DNA from: Effrenium voratum
Lineage: Eukaryota > Sar > Dinophyceae > Suessiales > Symbiodiniaceae
Assembly (NCBI GenBank): GCA_963377175.1
Contig: CAUJNA010000189.1
Location: 236,546 to 300,545, forward strand
DNA: 64,000 nt
Reading direction: 5' to 3'
A program made the position numbers and the translations under genes. How positions within the stretch are numbered: the stretch's first letter is position 1; every line of letters starts with the position of its first letter. Below are positions 55,005 to 64,000 of the stretch, one piece after another. The notes under the pieces are model-generated. The model was given only the letters and a program-made list of their open reading frames with translations, was not told where the DNA came from and did no database searches.

Positions 55005-55990
55005 TCACTGTTGTTGATGCCTTTGCCGCAGCCTTTGCCTTCTATTCGCTTGCCTTGTTAGAGCTCTTTCTGCTGGCGGCATTTGCGCGTCCAGCTCCTG
55101 GTCTGAAGGCAAAGCGCTCAGCGGCGCCTTCTGAACCTGCTTCTTGATCTCTTGGTGAGCAGAATGGCTTCGACAGGACTCCTCAAGGCCTCTAATGATC
55201 CACCACTTCATGCGCTGCACAGCCTCATGGCGCTGCTCCTCAGTTTTGTAGTTGCTTGAGTATGTGCAGAGCATTCGTTTCCCACTCTTGTGGTGATGAC
55301 GGATGTGACTGCGACGAGGGCAATCAACTTGCAGCCCTCCACGTTTGTGATGCTTGAAGCTCACACACCCCCATGTAAAGGACTGTTCCAGCCTGAATTT
55401 CCCCCGCCCTGGGCCAAGGGCGCCTGCCAGAACCTGTAGAGCTTCCTCCTTTTGGCTGCTGCTTGCAGCGCCCATGTCATGCTCGAAATCGAACGCCTGA
55501 AGCTTCGCAGGCTTTCTGGACAAGAGCAACTTGTAATAAGCCTCAGGCTGGCAATGCTTGAACATCTTGACTTCATGCTGCCGCAAAAATGCCCTGAAAT
55601 CTCTCTCGGTTGTGAGCTCCCAGCAGCAAAGAATGTACTGCTTGCCAATGCTCGCTGCCCCCTGCACCAGGTAAAGCGTGCGGCTGGTCTGAGGGATCTC
55701 GCCAGCAGGTGTTGGAAGCGCTTCCAACCAACCTCCAGAGCCCACCCTGCTTTGAACAGCTGGGTGAGAAGGGTGTAGACACAGCGTTCCGCAGCAGGAC
55801 TGTCCTGGTCTGAAAGGAGGACAAAAGCTGGGTTCTTCAATGCCCTCGCAAACTTCATATTCTGGACCGCCCAGGAAGTCAATTGAAATCCTGACCTCGG
55901 GTTGGCATGCAACTCCAGTCTCAGCATCCCGTGGAACATGCCCTCGACATGGTCAGCATGCCCTGCCTGCAACATGGAACATGGCAACAT
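55005..55990 (-). pseudogene. Coding block of unknown function, one frameshift
   Basis: 55,990-55,760 reads FQLTSWAVQNMKFARALKNP, then FVLLSDQDSPAAERCVYTLL; after a frameshift near 55,740 the second frame reads SRTLYLVQGAASIGKQYILC, ELTTERDFRAFLRQHEVKMF, QPEAYYKLLLSRKPAKLQAF. The C-terminal part FTWGCVSFKHHKRGGLQVDC PRRSHIR...KSGKRMLC has Cys/His/basic spacing suggestive of a zinc-binding or DNA-binding module, followed by RHEAVQRMKWWIIRGLEESC. The end is basic (RQANRRQRLRQRHQQQ). Not recognised beyond a resemblance to uncharacterised dinoflagellate proteins. Confidence 0.5.
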
Positions 55991-56035
55991 GGGTTAACAT
56001 GGGCAACATAAGCCGCTAAGCCAACATTGCCAACA

Positions 56036-56122
56036 TTGGCAACATGGGCAACATGGGCAACATGGGCAACATGGGCAACATGGGCAACATGGGCAACATG
56101 GGCAACATGGGCAACGGTGCAA
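56036..56122. repeat. 9-bp minisatellite, unit GGGCAACAT
   Basis: About nine copies of a 9-mer (GGGCAACAT), followed by a degenerate CAACATGGGCC tail. Further single CAACATG words extend to about 56,400. It separates the 55.0-56.0 kb and 56.5-57.4 kb coding blocks. Confidence 0.93.
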
Positions 56123-56474
56123 CATGGGCCAACATGCCAAACTCAAGTCTTCAGGTGGGCTCAACTTGGAACACTGCAACATGGAGCAACACACCACAAC
56201 ATGACACATCAAGTTCGAAGCACAGCGGATGCAACAAGACCTGCACATTATGCGCCATCATGACATGTGCCAGCAAAACAAATCAAAGCAACAAGTGCAA
56301 CATGCCCCAGCAAATGTAACGTGGACCAGCATGATACATCGAGACGGCCGACCAACATGAGGCAACAAGACATCCAACATGGGCCAGCAAGGCATGTTTG
56401 AAACAAGTTGGGCAACAAGGGCCAAGGGCAGTCATGACCTCTGCTTGCCTAAGGAACTTGAACCTGCAGCCAAA

Positions 56475-57392
56475 TCACATAGCAGGCAACCATGCAAAAC
56501 ACTTCGGGTTGTCCTTCAGCAAGTCCATCTCTTCCTTGTCCAAAAGATCCGTGTGAAGAACTGCAGTTGTGCCTGGCCACGCGTGCCGCTCTGCGTGCTC
56601 AAGAAGCGCCTGTGTCTCTGGAGTGACCAGTGATGAGTCGATGCCTTTGCAATGCAAAATCTCGTCAGCTTCCCACACACGCGCATGTCTGATATGGGAG
56701 GCTTGTGTTGTCTGCAACTCCCCTGAAGTCCTCTCCAGCATTGCAACTGGCATTGCAAAGGTTGCAGCGGCCTCAATTAGGGCTGTTCCGTTGCGCAAGT
56801 CTGCAAAACCTGATGCTAGCCACAGCAATGTCTGTCGAGGCAAAGCCAAGCATGGTGCTCACAGCATCCTTCTTTTGCAACGATGGGCTTTTCGAAATCA
56901 CCCGAAAAAAGAAGTCATCAGGGGGGGAACCTGGTTCAGGAGCTGGAGCGACTGCGGGGCGCTGTGACTCCCTGCTTGCCTTCAAACACCCCAACTCCAA
57001 CCTCAGGGTTGTCAAACTCCAACTCCTCAAGACCTCCTTCTCTCTGTAGCCAGGCAGGGAAATCACCCGCCGAAGCTGATGCGCTTGCTTGCAATCGGTC
57101 ACATGCGTCCACAATTTGCAGTTGGGACTCTTCAGCACACACGCAGGAACACTTATGTGTGCCCCGATTCCACCAACAGTGAGAATGCCTTGACTGCTTC
57201 ATGGTTCAGCAGGTCAAAAACAAGGCCGTGAAGCGCAAGCGCGGTGATCTTAGACTGCTTCTGCTGCGGCGGAAAGGCCTGGCTCAGGTCCATGTGCTGC
57301 AACGCGCTGTCTGTGCGATAGACAATGTTTTTGACAGTCTTGCTGTGTTTCATGGTGCTAGCAATCTTAGCAGCGAAGGGTTTCCTTGACAC
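56475..57392 (-). pseudogene. Frame-shifted coding block, continuation of the 57.3-60.7 kb series
   Basis: Sensible sequence moves through several frames. 57,392-57,153 reads AAKIASTMKHSKTVKNIVYR and SKITALALHGLVFDLLNHEA. 57,138-56,860 includes REKEVLRSWSLTTLRLELGC and DDFFFRVISKSPSLQKKDAV. 56,849-56,475 reads LLWLASGFADLRNGTALIEA, ATFAMPVAMLERTSGELQTT and HTDLLDKEEMDLLKDNPKCF, then a stop. No known domain. It continues directly from the preceding block. Confidence 0.45.
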
Positions 57393-60300
57393 TCAGCCAC
57401 GCGGCGAGGCCCCAGCGATGGATGCTCAACAATACCGAACACAGGTGCTGCCCTCAAGGGGTGGTAGCTTTGCTGGCAGGCCGCAGCCATCCACGCAAAC
57501 TGACCAGGCTGCTGCACAGCACTCAAAAATTCATTCCAACGATTGCCGAGCGACAATGTGGGCATGCTGGAATGCGCGCTGCCAGACCGCAAGACTGACT
57601 GCGTGACTGCGTGCATCCTTTCCACAGACATCTCGCACAAGTTGACAAGGGCCAGCCTGAAAACCTCCAAGCGAAGCTGCGGCAGCCCAACCAAGGGCTG
57701 CCCCCTCACAAACTGCACCAGGGCCTGTCGCAAAGGGCCTTCCTTGCAGAATTTCACTGCAATCTTGCGCGCGCAGCCTCGCTGCGCATCACTCATGTTG
57801 CGCCATTGCGTCAGCGCACTTACAGCACATTGTCTTGCCTTTGCCTCGTCGAGGTGGTGAACACCAAGCAGCACCCGAGGCAAGTGGCTCCAGGAAGAAA
57901 ATTGCACCCTCAAATGGAAAAGCAAATGTTGCTTAGCTGCCTCAAAATCAGCAACTATTCGCCCTTGGCTCTCTGAGTCGCAAGCAGGCAACACAACAAG
58001 CGTCACCCGGTGATTTGCAGCTGCCAGCATGTGATCCAACACGCACAGCAAGTCCCCGCTTGCAATCTCTGGCCCGCGCCATCCTCTGAACACACATGAG
58101 TGTTTCCTCGCCTGCAAATCTTTGCGCACACCCTCTACCTGCCGGGTCAGTCCTGACAGAACAAGCAAACAGTCTTCAAGGTTCACTTCCTCAGCATGGC
58201 ATGGGCAGTCAAAGAATCAAGATTTCAAGTATGACAAAATGCGTGTCAGAACTTCCAGCATGTGAAGCCATGCCCAGAACTCGCGGCTTTTGATGGCCTG
58301 GCGCACGAGATCCCACTGCATCGGAGCAAACCTGTCAGCAGCGGCTTCTCCTTCACCATTGTCATTTCCAGCATCTTGCACTTTGACTCCCATGAGGTCT
58401 GGGGACCACGCTGCTTCAAGCGCGTTCTGGCGAAGAAGCAGTTCTGGAATAACCGCAGTCAATGTGAGCCATCTCCACTGCGCTATGGTCAAGGGAAATG
58501 TTTTGAAAAGCCCGCGCAAAGGTTCAAGTGGCCCAGTAAGACAAAGCTCGCAAAACCTTGACCGTTGCCAAGGAGCATGCAAGAACCGCACCAATGCATT
58601 GAGGAGTGGGAAAAAGAAACTTTCGTAGTTTGGCGTGGCTGTCAGCATCGCTTTGCTTGCATTACTCAGGGCGTGCGTAGCGCCTGCAACATCCAAGGCG
58701 CACTCCAACGAAAGCACATCTGTAGGATCAATGTCAGCTGGGGCGCTGTAAGTCTCCTGTTCAGCCTGTTCAGCCTGGCCATCGTCTATGTCCCTGGCTG
58801 CATGAGCATCCCCTCCATCAACCTTGCGAAACGAAAAAAGGAAACACAGCCCCAAAGTTCACTGAAGGCACATGGACCAAACCTTTCTCAACACCTCGAT
58901 CTGTGGTTACGGCGACCACAGCCGCGTTGAAGGCAGTCAGAACCTTTGTCGAACCAGCCTCCATGAAAATAGAATGCTGAAGAGCTACAAACTCACGCAA
59001 CAAGGTTGCGCACCCAGAGCCCAGCGCAACAGGAATGTTTGCATGGTGTCGCATAAGTCTCTTAGCTCGCTCCAGCATGTCGCATTGCTCCTCGAAGATG
59101 GCCACGGCCTCACGCACAGAAGGGTCACGGTGTCTAAGAGTCTTCATGCCTGAAACCATGTTTGCAAAAATGCTGCACAGCTCCAGCAAATCCTCACCTA
59201 GCACATAATCGTACTCTGAGTTGACAATATTTCTTCCTCCTTGGGGGCTGCTGTCCACCATCGCGTAAACGCACGGCCTCTCGGTGCGCGCGCTTGACAA
59301 CATGTTGTGCAAACATTTCCTGTGGAAGAACATCAGGCCGCAATCCACCACAAATCTCATGTGATATAGAACTGTTTTCCTTGGCAATGAGAATGCCTTG
59401 TCCTCCACAATGCCTTTCAGGTAGGAAAAGTTTGCCTCTCCAACATCCAGCATCCTCAACGTTCAGCAGCGCATCTTGGGCCTGAGTTTGGCTGCGCAAG
59501 TCCCTGGCAAACAGCACCACACGCAAGAGCTGCACCATGCGAAATCGCTTCTGAAAACCAAATCTTCCATATCGCTCCATCATGGGATCTCGCAACATGT
59601 TTTCCATCGAACTAGCATGTTGCTTGAAAAAACTCACAGCTGTTTCCAAATCAAACCTGTCCTGCTCGCATCCATTTGTGGGCCGTGCCCAATAATGATT
59701 CTGGACCAATGTCTAACTTTTTCAGCCATCTCCCTCAAGATGTGAGGATTTTGCAAGTCCTGCGGCCCAGGGTTTTGAGGCTGGCCGCCCTCGTAATTGG
59801 CTTCGCACTGCCCCAGAACAGTCTTTGCAGCTGCCTTCAACTGCCCAGGAACAGAAGGCGGCATCCTCTGCAGCACAGGAAAACCTAAGCACGCCCACCT
59901 CCCTTCAGCAACTAAAAGTCCGAATGGCGCCCAAGTTTGCAAACCAAGCCTGCAACGCTTAAGTTGCTCAACGCTCCACCCTGACCTTCCAGCAAACTGC
60001 TGCACGCTGTCAAGTTGGCACAAGTTCTCCACTTGCTCTGGACGCATGCTGAATAGAACTGAGGTTTGGTGGCCACCTCTTTCGAACGGGATTGCATTGA
60101 GGCTCAGGCTTTGCAGACTGCAAACATCAAGTACCCGCAAAAGAACACAGGGCAGTTGGTTGTGAAATTCAGACATGAACCGTTCTTCATGACTGAGCGC
60201 TGCCAGTAACCCATCCTCAAATGTGACAATAGAAACTTTGCAAAGTGCCACCAACTGTTGTTGATTTTCAAGCGTGCTGAGAAATATGCCCTTTGCTCGG

Positions 60301-60707
60301 TCATAGTTGTTGCCCACTATGTGCAGCACATTGCGCCACATGGATTCCAACACTGTGCCCATGCATCCGCCGCAGCGGGCCTTCTGCAACGCCGCCGCTC
60401 TGAGCGGCTTTTGCAGCAGTGGCCAGCACACTGCGGGCCACCACTGTAGGCTCCGCGTCCCGGCGGTTACGCTGTTGACGGCAAGCATTGACAGAGCGTG
60501 GCTCGAATGATCGGAAGCGATGCCTATCATTGAAGCGAAAGGCCAGCCACAGTGGCACTTCGAGTTCTTCCTCGTTCCGAAATGCTGCCATGTGAAAAAG
60601 GCCAACCGCAAGCTGCAAACTACCAGCAAGTTTGAGCCAACAACATGTTTTGGCTTTCGCTTTGCAAAAGCGCAACTCAACTCAACAGTCTGCAATCTGC
60701 AAAGCAC
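57350..60707 (-). pseudogene. Large protein of unknown function, broken by frameshifts and one stop
   Basis: Nearly 1,100 codons of protein-like sequence on one strand. Frames: 60,707-59,690 (VGNNYDRAKGIFLSTLENQQ; GLQTWAPFGLLVAEGRWACL), 59,709-59,450 (MLRDPMMERYGRFGFQKRFR; LLRVVLFARDLRSQTQAQDA), 59,459-58,830 (VGEANFSYLKGIVEDKAFSL; CVYAMVDSSPQGGRN; DPSVREAVAIFEEQCDMLER), then 58,855-57,350 in one frame with a single TGA at 58,217-58,219. After the TGA the frame continues FFDCPCHAEEVNLEDCLLVL and later LVNLCEMSVERMHAVTQSVL. The piece 'MVDSSPQGGRN' might be a nuclease or transposase core, but this is a guess. Three frameshifts and one stop make it a pseudogene unless they are sequence errors. 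Confidence 0.5.
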
Positions 60708-61098
60708 CGACCTAAGGTATCACTCACTCACAACTCACAGCATGACAGCAAGAGACGGCACATGCACAATCATCATGGCTCATGGCTCAAAGCCATGTGC
60801 CATGTTGCGTGCAGCAAACACTTGGTCACAGGCGTAGTCATGCGCAAAACCCTCTTTCTGCCTCAGGCTCGCTGCTCGTTGCACTCTTGGGCAATGCTTG
60901 CTGTGAGCACCGCAGCCAGGCACCCTGGCCCTGGCCGGCCCTGGCCCAAAACCACTGGACGCCAGACTCCGAAAACTTGGAAACTGATTTGACCCCACAA
61001 TGGAAAACAATTACTTACAAACAAAGCTGAAGTCACTCACAGCATGGCGTGGCATGACAAGCTAATGCTAAGAGCCAAGTCTGAAGGGCATAAATCCC

Positions 61099-61698
61099 CT
61101 ATCCCTTGAACTTGAGCGCACGCTGCGCCGTGCGCGCTATAGGCACACAGTAGTGTGGCACACAACGAACTCTGACTCTGTTGTCTGTTACTGTTGTAGT
61201 TGTGCCGTGCCTATACTTGCGAGCATGCAAAACACAGCGATGCGTCAAGTGGCGCTTGAACTTAAACGGGTGACACACAGGTCTCCAACAAGGGTCAGCA
61301 CAATCCTCAGCGTCGCAAATTGCTCGGCATGACCAGTGCCAAAACAGTGTGAGTGTGCACTGTAGCTCTGTTCCGCGCCCTGGCGGCCCTGGCGTCTGAG
61401 TCTGTTCAGAAGCCTCACTCTGCGACTGCGAGCAGGACCCTGACTCTGACAATGACAATGGCCACGACGACGACGGCGACTGCGACGATCGTGGGCCTTC
61501 GAGATCCAAGTTGCTGCCATCAGTAGACTCATCGTCGTCTTCAGACACAGTTTCCGCGCAGTCCGCGCAGTACTCCTCTGGCGTCAGGGGGCCTGAAGCT
61601 GCCATGGTTGCTGCGCTTCCCTGTGTCAGCGTTCCAGGAATGGGTTGGCCAGCTTGGCCCTTGCGCTTCTTGCCGCAGCGCAGTCGGAGCAGTCGCAA
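61099..61698 (-). CDS. Hypothetical acidic/Ser-rich protein with Cys/His-rich C-terminus
   Basis: 199 codons. A basic N-terminus (RLRCGKKRKG) is followed by an alternative start at MAASG. An acidic and Ser-rich middle follows (CAETVSEDDDESTDGSNLDL; SLSESGSCSQSQSEASEQTQ). The C-terminal part has closely spaced cysteines and histidines (ICDAEDCADPCWRPVCHPFK then FKRHLTHRCVLHARKYRHG) that may form a zinc-binding fold. It may be the first exon of the minus-strand series or an independent gene. The opposite strand is open only in short pieces. Confidence 0.35.
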   Translation of the reverse strand: MRLLRLRCGKKRKGQAGQPIPGTLTQGSAATMAASGPLTPEEYCADCAETVSEDDDESTDGSNLDLEGPRSSQSPSSSWPLSLSESGSCSQSQSEASEQTQTPGPPGRGTELQCTLTLFWHWSCRAICDAEDCADPCWRPVCHPFKFKRHLTHRCVLHARKYRHGTTTTVTDNRVRVRCVPHYCVPIARTAQRALKFKG

Positions 61699-61699
61699 G

Positions 61700-62335
61700 C
61701 TGCCTCGCCAAGGCCGCCAAGGTTTGCCTTCGACTTCGTCCTGGTCAGGGCCAGCTGACGAACCATTAGGCTGGCATGCTATTGCCCAGCTGCAAGCCAG
61801 ACCATGGTCAGGGTCAGACCGTCAGACCTGATGAGCCAGAAGGCGGCGCCGGCGCGCCGATGTTTTGCGTTGTCAGTAAATTCTTCAGTTGTTGACTGGT
61901 GGTGGCTGAAAGCTGAAAGGTCATCGCAAACTGTGCTTGGCGACATTGGCGCCAACTAACAGGCCATCATCGCAAAGTCGCAAGTTTCCAGTTCAGAAGT
62001 TCAGAGGTCAGAAATTACTAAGTAACTCAAGTAACTCAAGTCTCGGGTTTTAAAGCCTTGAAGCCTTGAAGGCCCGGCCCGGCCCCTTGAGACTTGAATC
62101 GAGTCACTGCCCTGAAGTCCAGGACCTCAAGGCTGACTCGAGAAGTTCGAAATGTTAATGTTTCAGAGGGTCGAAATGCAAAGCCATACTAGTAACAATA
62201 GACTATTCAATAGACTATAGGACTATAGACTGGTCAGACTGGTACTACTAAGCGCAGTAACGCGGCTGCCCTGCCGCTCTGCGATCATCTGAGAATCTGC
62301 GACTCTCAAGCTGCAAACTTTTTAGAAGGCCTAGC
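61700..62335. other. No gene; small inverted repeat
   Basis: TCAAGTCTC (62,036-62,044) and GAGACTTGA (62,089-62,097) could form a 9-bp stem around a CCCGGCCCGG-rich loop. Tandem ACTCAAGTA words and repeated ACTAGTA/GACTATAG words follow. No coding frame is supported. Confidence 0.5.
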
Positions 62336-63549
62336 TTAGCTAGGTCCAACCAAAAATAGAGGACCCCAATTGGAATGACCAAGCTGCGCAGCCGCACTGA
62401 GCAGCGAGCATTTAAGGCTGTGAAAGGTGAACGAGGCAGCCTCGTCTTGGGTCACCAGCTGGCCGCCTTCCGACCTCCAGGGCAACTGTATTGCCCAAGC
62501 GGAGGCACACCAATGCTTGCAAGTACGACATTGGGCGTGAAAGGCTGGGGCATAGACCAGGATGCCAAGACGCCGCATAGGAAGGCGACAACGGCGACAA
62601 CATTTTTCAGTACAAGGCGGTTAGCGCTGGAAACAGACTCATCATTAACAAGTGGCACAAGTGGCGCTGATAGGCTGATAGTTTGGCAGCCTTGACTACT
62701 AACTGCCAACTGCGCTGCAAATTTTTAGGCCACCTAGGCAGGGCAAGCCACTTTACCAGGATGCGCTGATGTCTTCCCCTTGAAAACCGAAAGGCAAACA
62801 TGCAAATGGTTGTCCCTGATTGGTTGTCTTGGTAGCCCAACACAGGCCACGAAGCGCTTGCGCGGACAGTGAGAGAGCGGACGGCTTGATTCTCTCAATG
62901 TCCCCAAACCTCAATGCGCGCACAAGAGCAGGGCGCCGAGTAGCAAGCCCACGGCTGGCGTGGACGCAGGTGAAACTATGTGTTCCTCCCATGCTGCAAG
63001 TACGGCTAACGGCAAAGGCAGGGCTTCGCGCCGATCGTGAGGTTTGGGGTTGTGTGCGAAGGACTTGATTAAGGGGCTGCTCATCAAGTCCAGCAGGCTT
63101 GGTACCTGTCCAATGCGCGCAAACCAAGACAGGGCTTTACTCATCATGATTGCGCTGCACTTGAGTGCAGTGCGGTCCTCTGCTTGTGACACATGGCAGC
63201 CTGCGATGAAATCTGACAGATGGGCTAGGGTAAGGCGCAGCAAATTCCCCACACACTGATTCACGAAGGTGAGAAAAAGGCGGATGGCGCGGAGGTACTG
63301 CGACAGCGTGCCCCCCGAAAACTTGCGCAGCGATGCCTCGACAAGGACGTGCGGGTGTTGCGCGGATTCCAGGGCTTGCGCTAGCATGCTGCTTACCGCA
63401 AGCCACAGCCTTGGCCAAAGCCCTCCCAGCCGCAGGAAAACACACGCGCCATCGCCCAGCTGAACCATTGTGCGCAACTTCCTGCTATGCGGCTGCCTTG
63501 CACTATGAAGGCTGCGCGGGTCGCCAAAGCGTGGTATCTGGATGACCAA
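62336..63549 (-). pseudogene. Tyrosine recombinase remnant (element D)
   Basis: The N-terminal helical domain reads from 63,549: LRKFSGGTLSQYLRAIRLFL and SKALSWFARIGQVPSLLDLM. The catalytic part begins with LPLAVLAAWEEHIVSPASTP. A frame change gives ALRFGDIERIKPSALSLSAQ (box-I arginine in an 'LRFGD' setting, 62,880-62,920), then LCWATKTTNQGQPFACLPFG with the likely hairpin lysine. Further on, 62,430-62,385 reads FHSLKCSLLSAAAQLGHSNW, the box-II region with His present and Lys at the usual Arg place. The catalytic tyrosine was not found before the frame ends at 62,336. The boxes resemble those of element C, but the sequence is distinct, so this is another family member. Confidence 0.72.
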
Positions 63550-64000
63550 TCCAGATTGTGCTGCGCATTGCCTTGTGCGTCATCGCCCTGTCCTTTCCAC
63601 TCAGCCTGCGGCCGCATCATTAATGACAGGATTCCTGTGTTCGCACACTTTGCACTACTGCAGCCGGTGCTATGAAGCCTTGCAACCCAGTGTAGCCATG
63701 TACTAATGCCTTGCACTGTGCTATTGACTGCACTATTCAGCTTCATGAGGGCCACGCAGTGCACTCTTTTCATTGTCTTAGTACTAAGGGAATGTTTTCG
63801 GTGAAGCCTTCTGCTTTTTTGCACCCATCGCATTATTTGTGCATCCGACACATTGCGTTGGCCCTCATCATGACCGATCCGCATGCAGCAGTTGCAACGA
63901 AAAAAATGACGTGCGCAAGCAGCGCTGCCCTTCCCGGCACAGGTGCACCAACGGGCCTTCTGGTCAGCACCTCAGAGGGTCGCCTGTAAGCCTGCCACCC
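63550..64000. other. No supportable gene at the right edge
   Basis: Two overlapping frames are open but featureless. Sequence upstream of the element D recombinase may contain its 5' end, but no repeat partner is available inside the window. Confidence 0.4.

Noticed and set aside
54827..55147. Plus-strand frame with an acidic run (EDEDEESESESESDEASFF)
   Set aside because: It partly overlaps the better-supported minus-strand block at 55.0-56.0 kb and has no other protein-like feature.

Overview
This is eukaryotic nuclear DNA, almost certainly from a dinoflagellate. The strongest marker is the dinoflagellate spliced leader (CGTAGCCATTTTGGCTCAAG), which occurs twice on the minus strand (42,374-42,393 and 13,203-13,223). 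Supporting signs are many decayed pentatricopeptide (PPR) fragments of the 'ISACEKGxQW' type, very long GC-rich satellites, and retroelements carrying cytosine-methyltransferase-like domains, a combination reported from dinoflagellates. PPR style suggests a Suessiales-type genome, but the genus cannot be fixed. Almost no intact host gene is visible; the window is mostly repeats, decayed coding debris and nested mobile elements.

Layout. 1-3,430 is a 12/14-bp satellite. 3.4-7.7 kb shows no gene. 7.9-9.5 kb is a run of microsatellites around a 100-N assembly gap, followed by an inverted-repeat (foldback-like) block to 10.15 kb and two minisatellites to 10.7 kb. 12.2-15.5 kb (minus) holds a decayed PPR gene with a spliced-leader relic. 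15.9-16.6 kb is an ATC-rich repeat. 16.6-30.0 kb is largely unreadable single-copy sequence with scattered PPR fragments.

30.0-47.6 kb is the most informative part, with all elements read on the minus strand. Element C (47,643-35,883) is a tyrosine-recombinase retrotransposon in which two different repeats, A and B, are arranged A1-body-B1-A2-B2, the split-direct-repeat pattern of PAT/Ngaro-like elements. Its coding order is tyrosine recombinase, Cys-rich domain, gag-like region, methyltransferase-like domain, reverse transcriptase (RT), RNase H. Element B (42,445-37,819) sits inside the RT of C; removing it rejoins the C reading frame exactly with no target-site duplication. Element B carries a spliced leader at its 5' end, then a small membrane-type ORF, a CCCH zinc finger, a methyltransferase-like domain, RT and RNase H. 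Element A (about 35,882-31,017) is a relative of B with a gag-like ORF and a local inversion in its RNase H. Two 485-bp deletion derivatives with the same ends are joined head to tail to A (30,047-31,016).

48.5-61.7 kb carries minus-strand coding blocks of unknown function, broken by frameshifts and separated by minisatellites built on CAACATG or GGACCTTCGT words. Their collinear order suggests one large decayed gene or element. 62.3-63.5 kb (minus) is a second, separate tyrosine recombinase remnant.

Limits: no alignment, database search or splice prediction was run. Names rest on motifs read by eye, and many apparent frameshifts could be assembly or read errors rather than decay.
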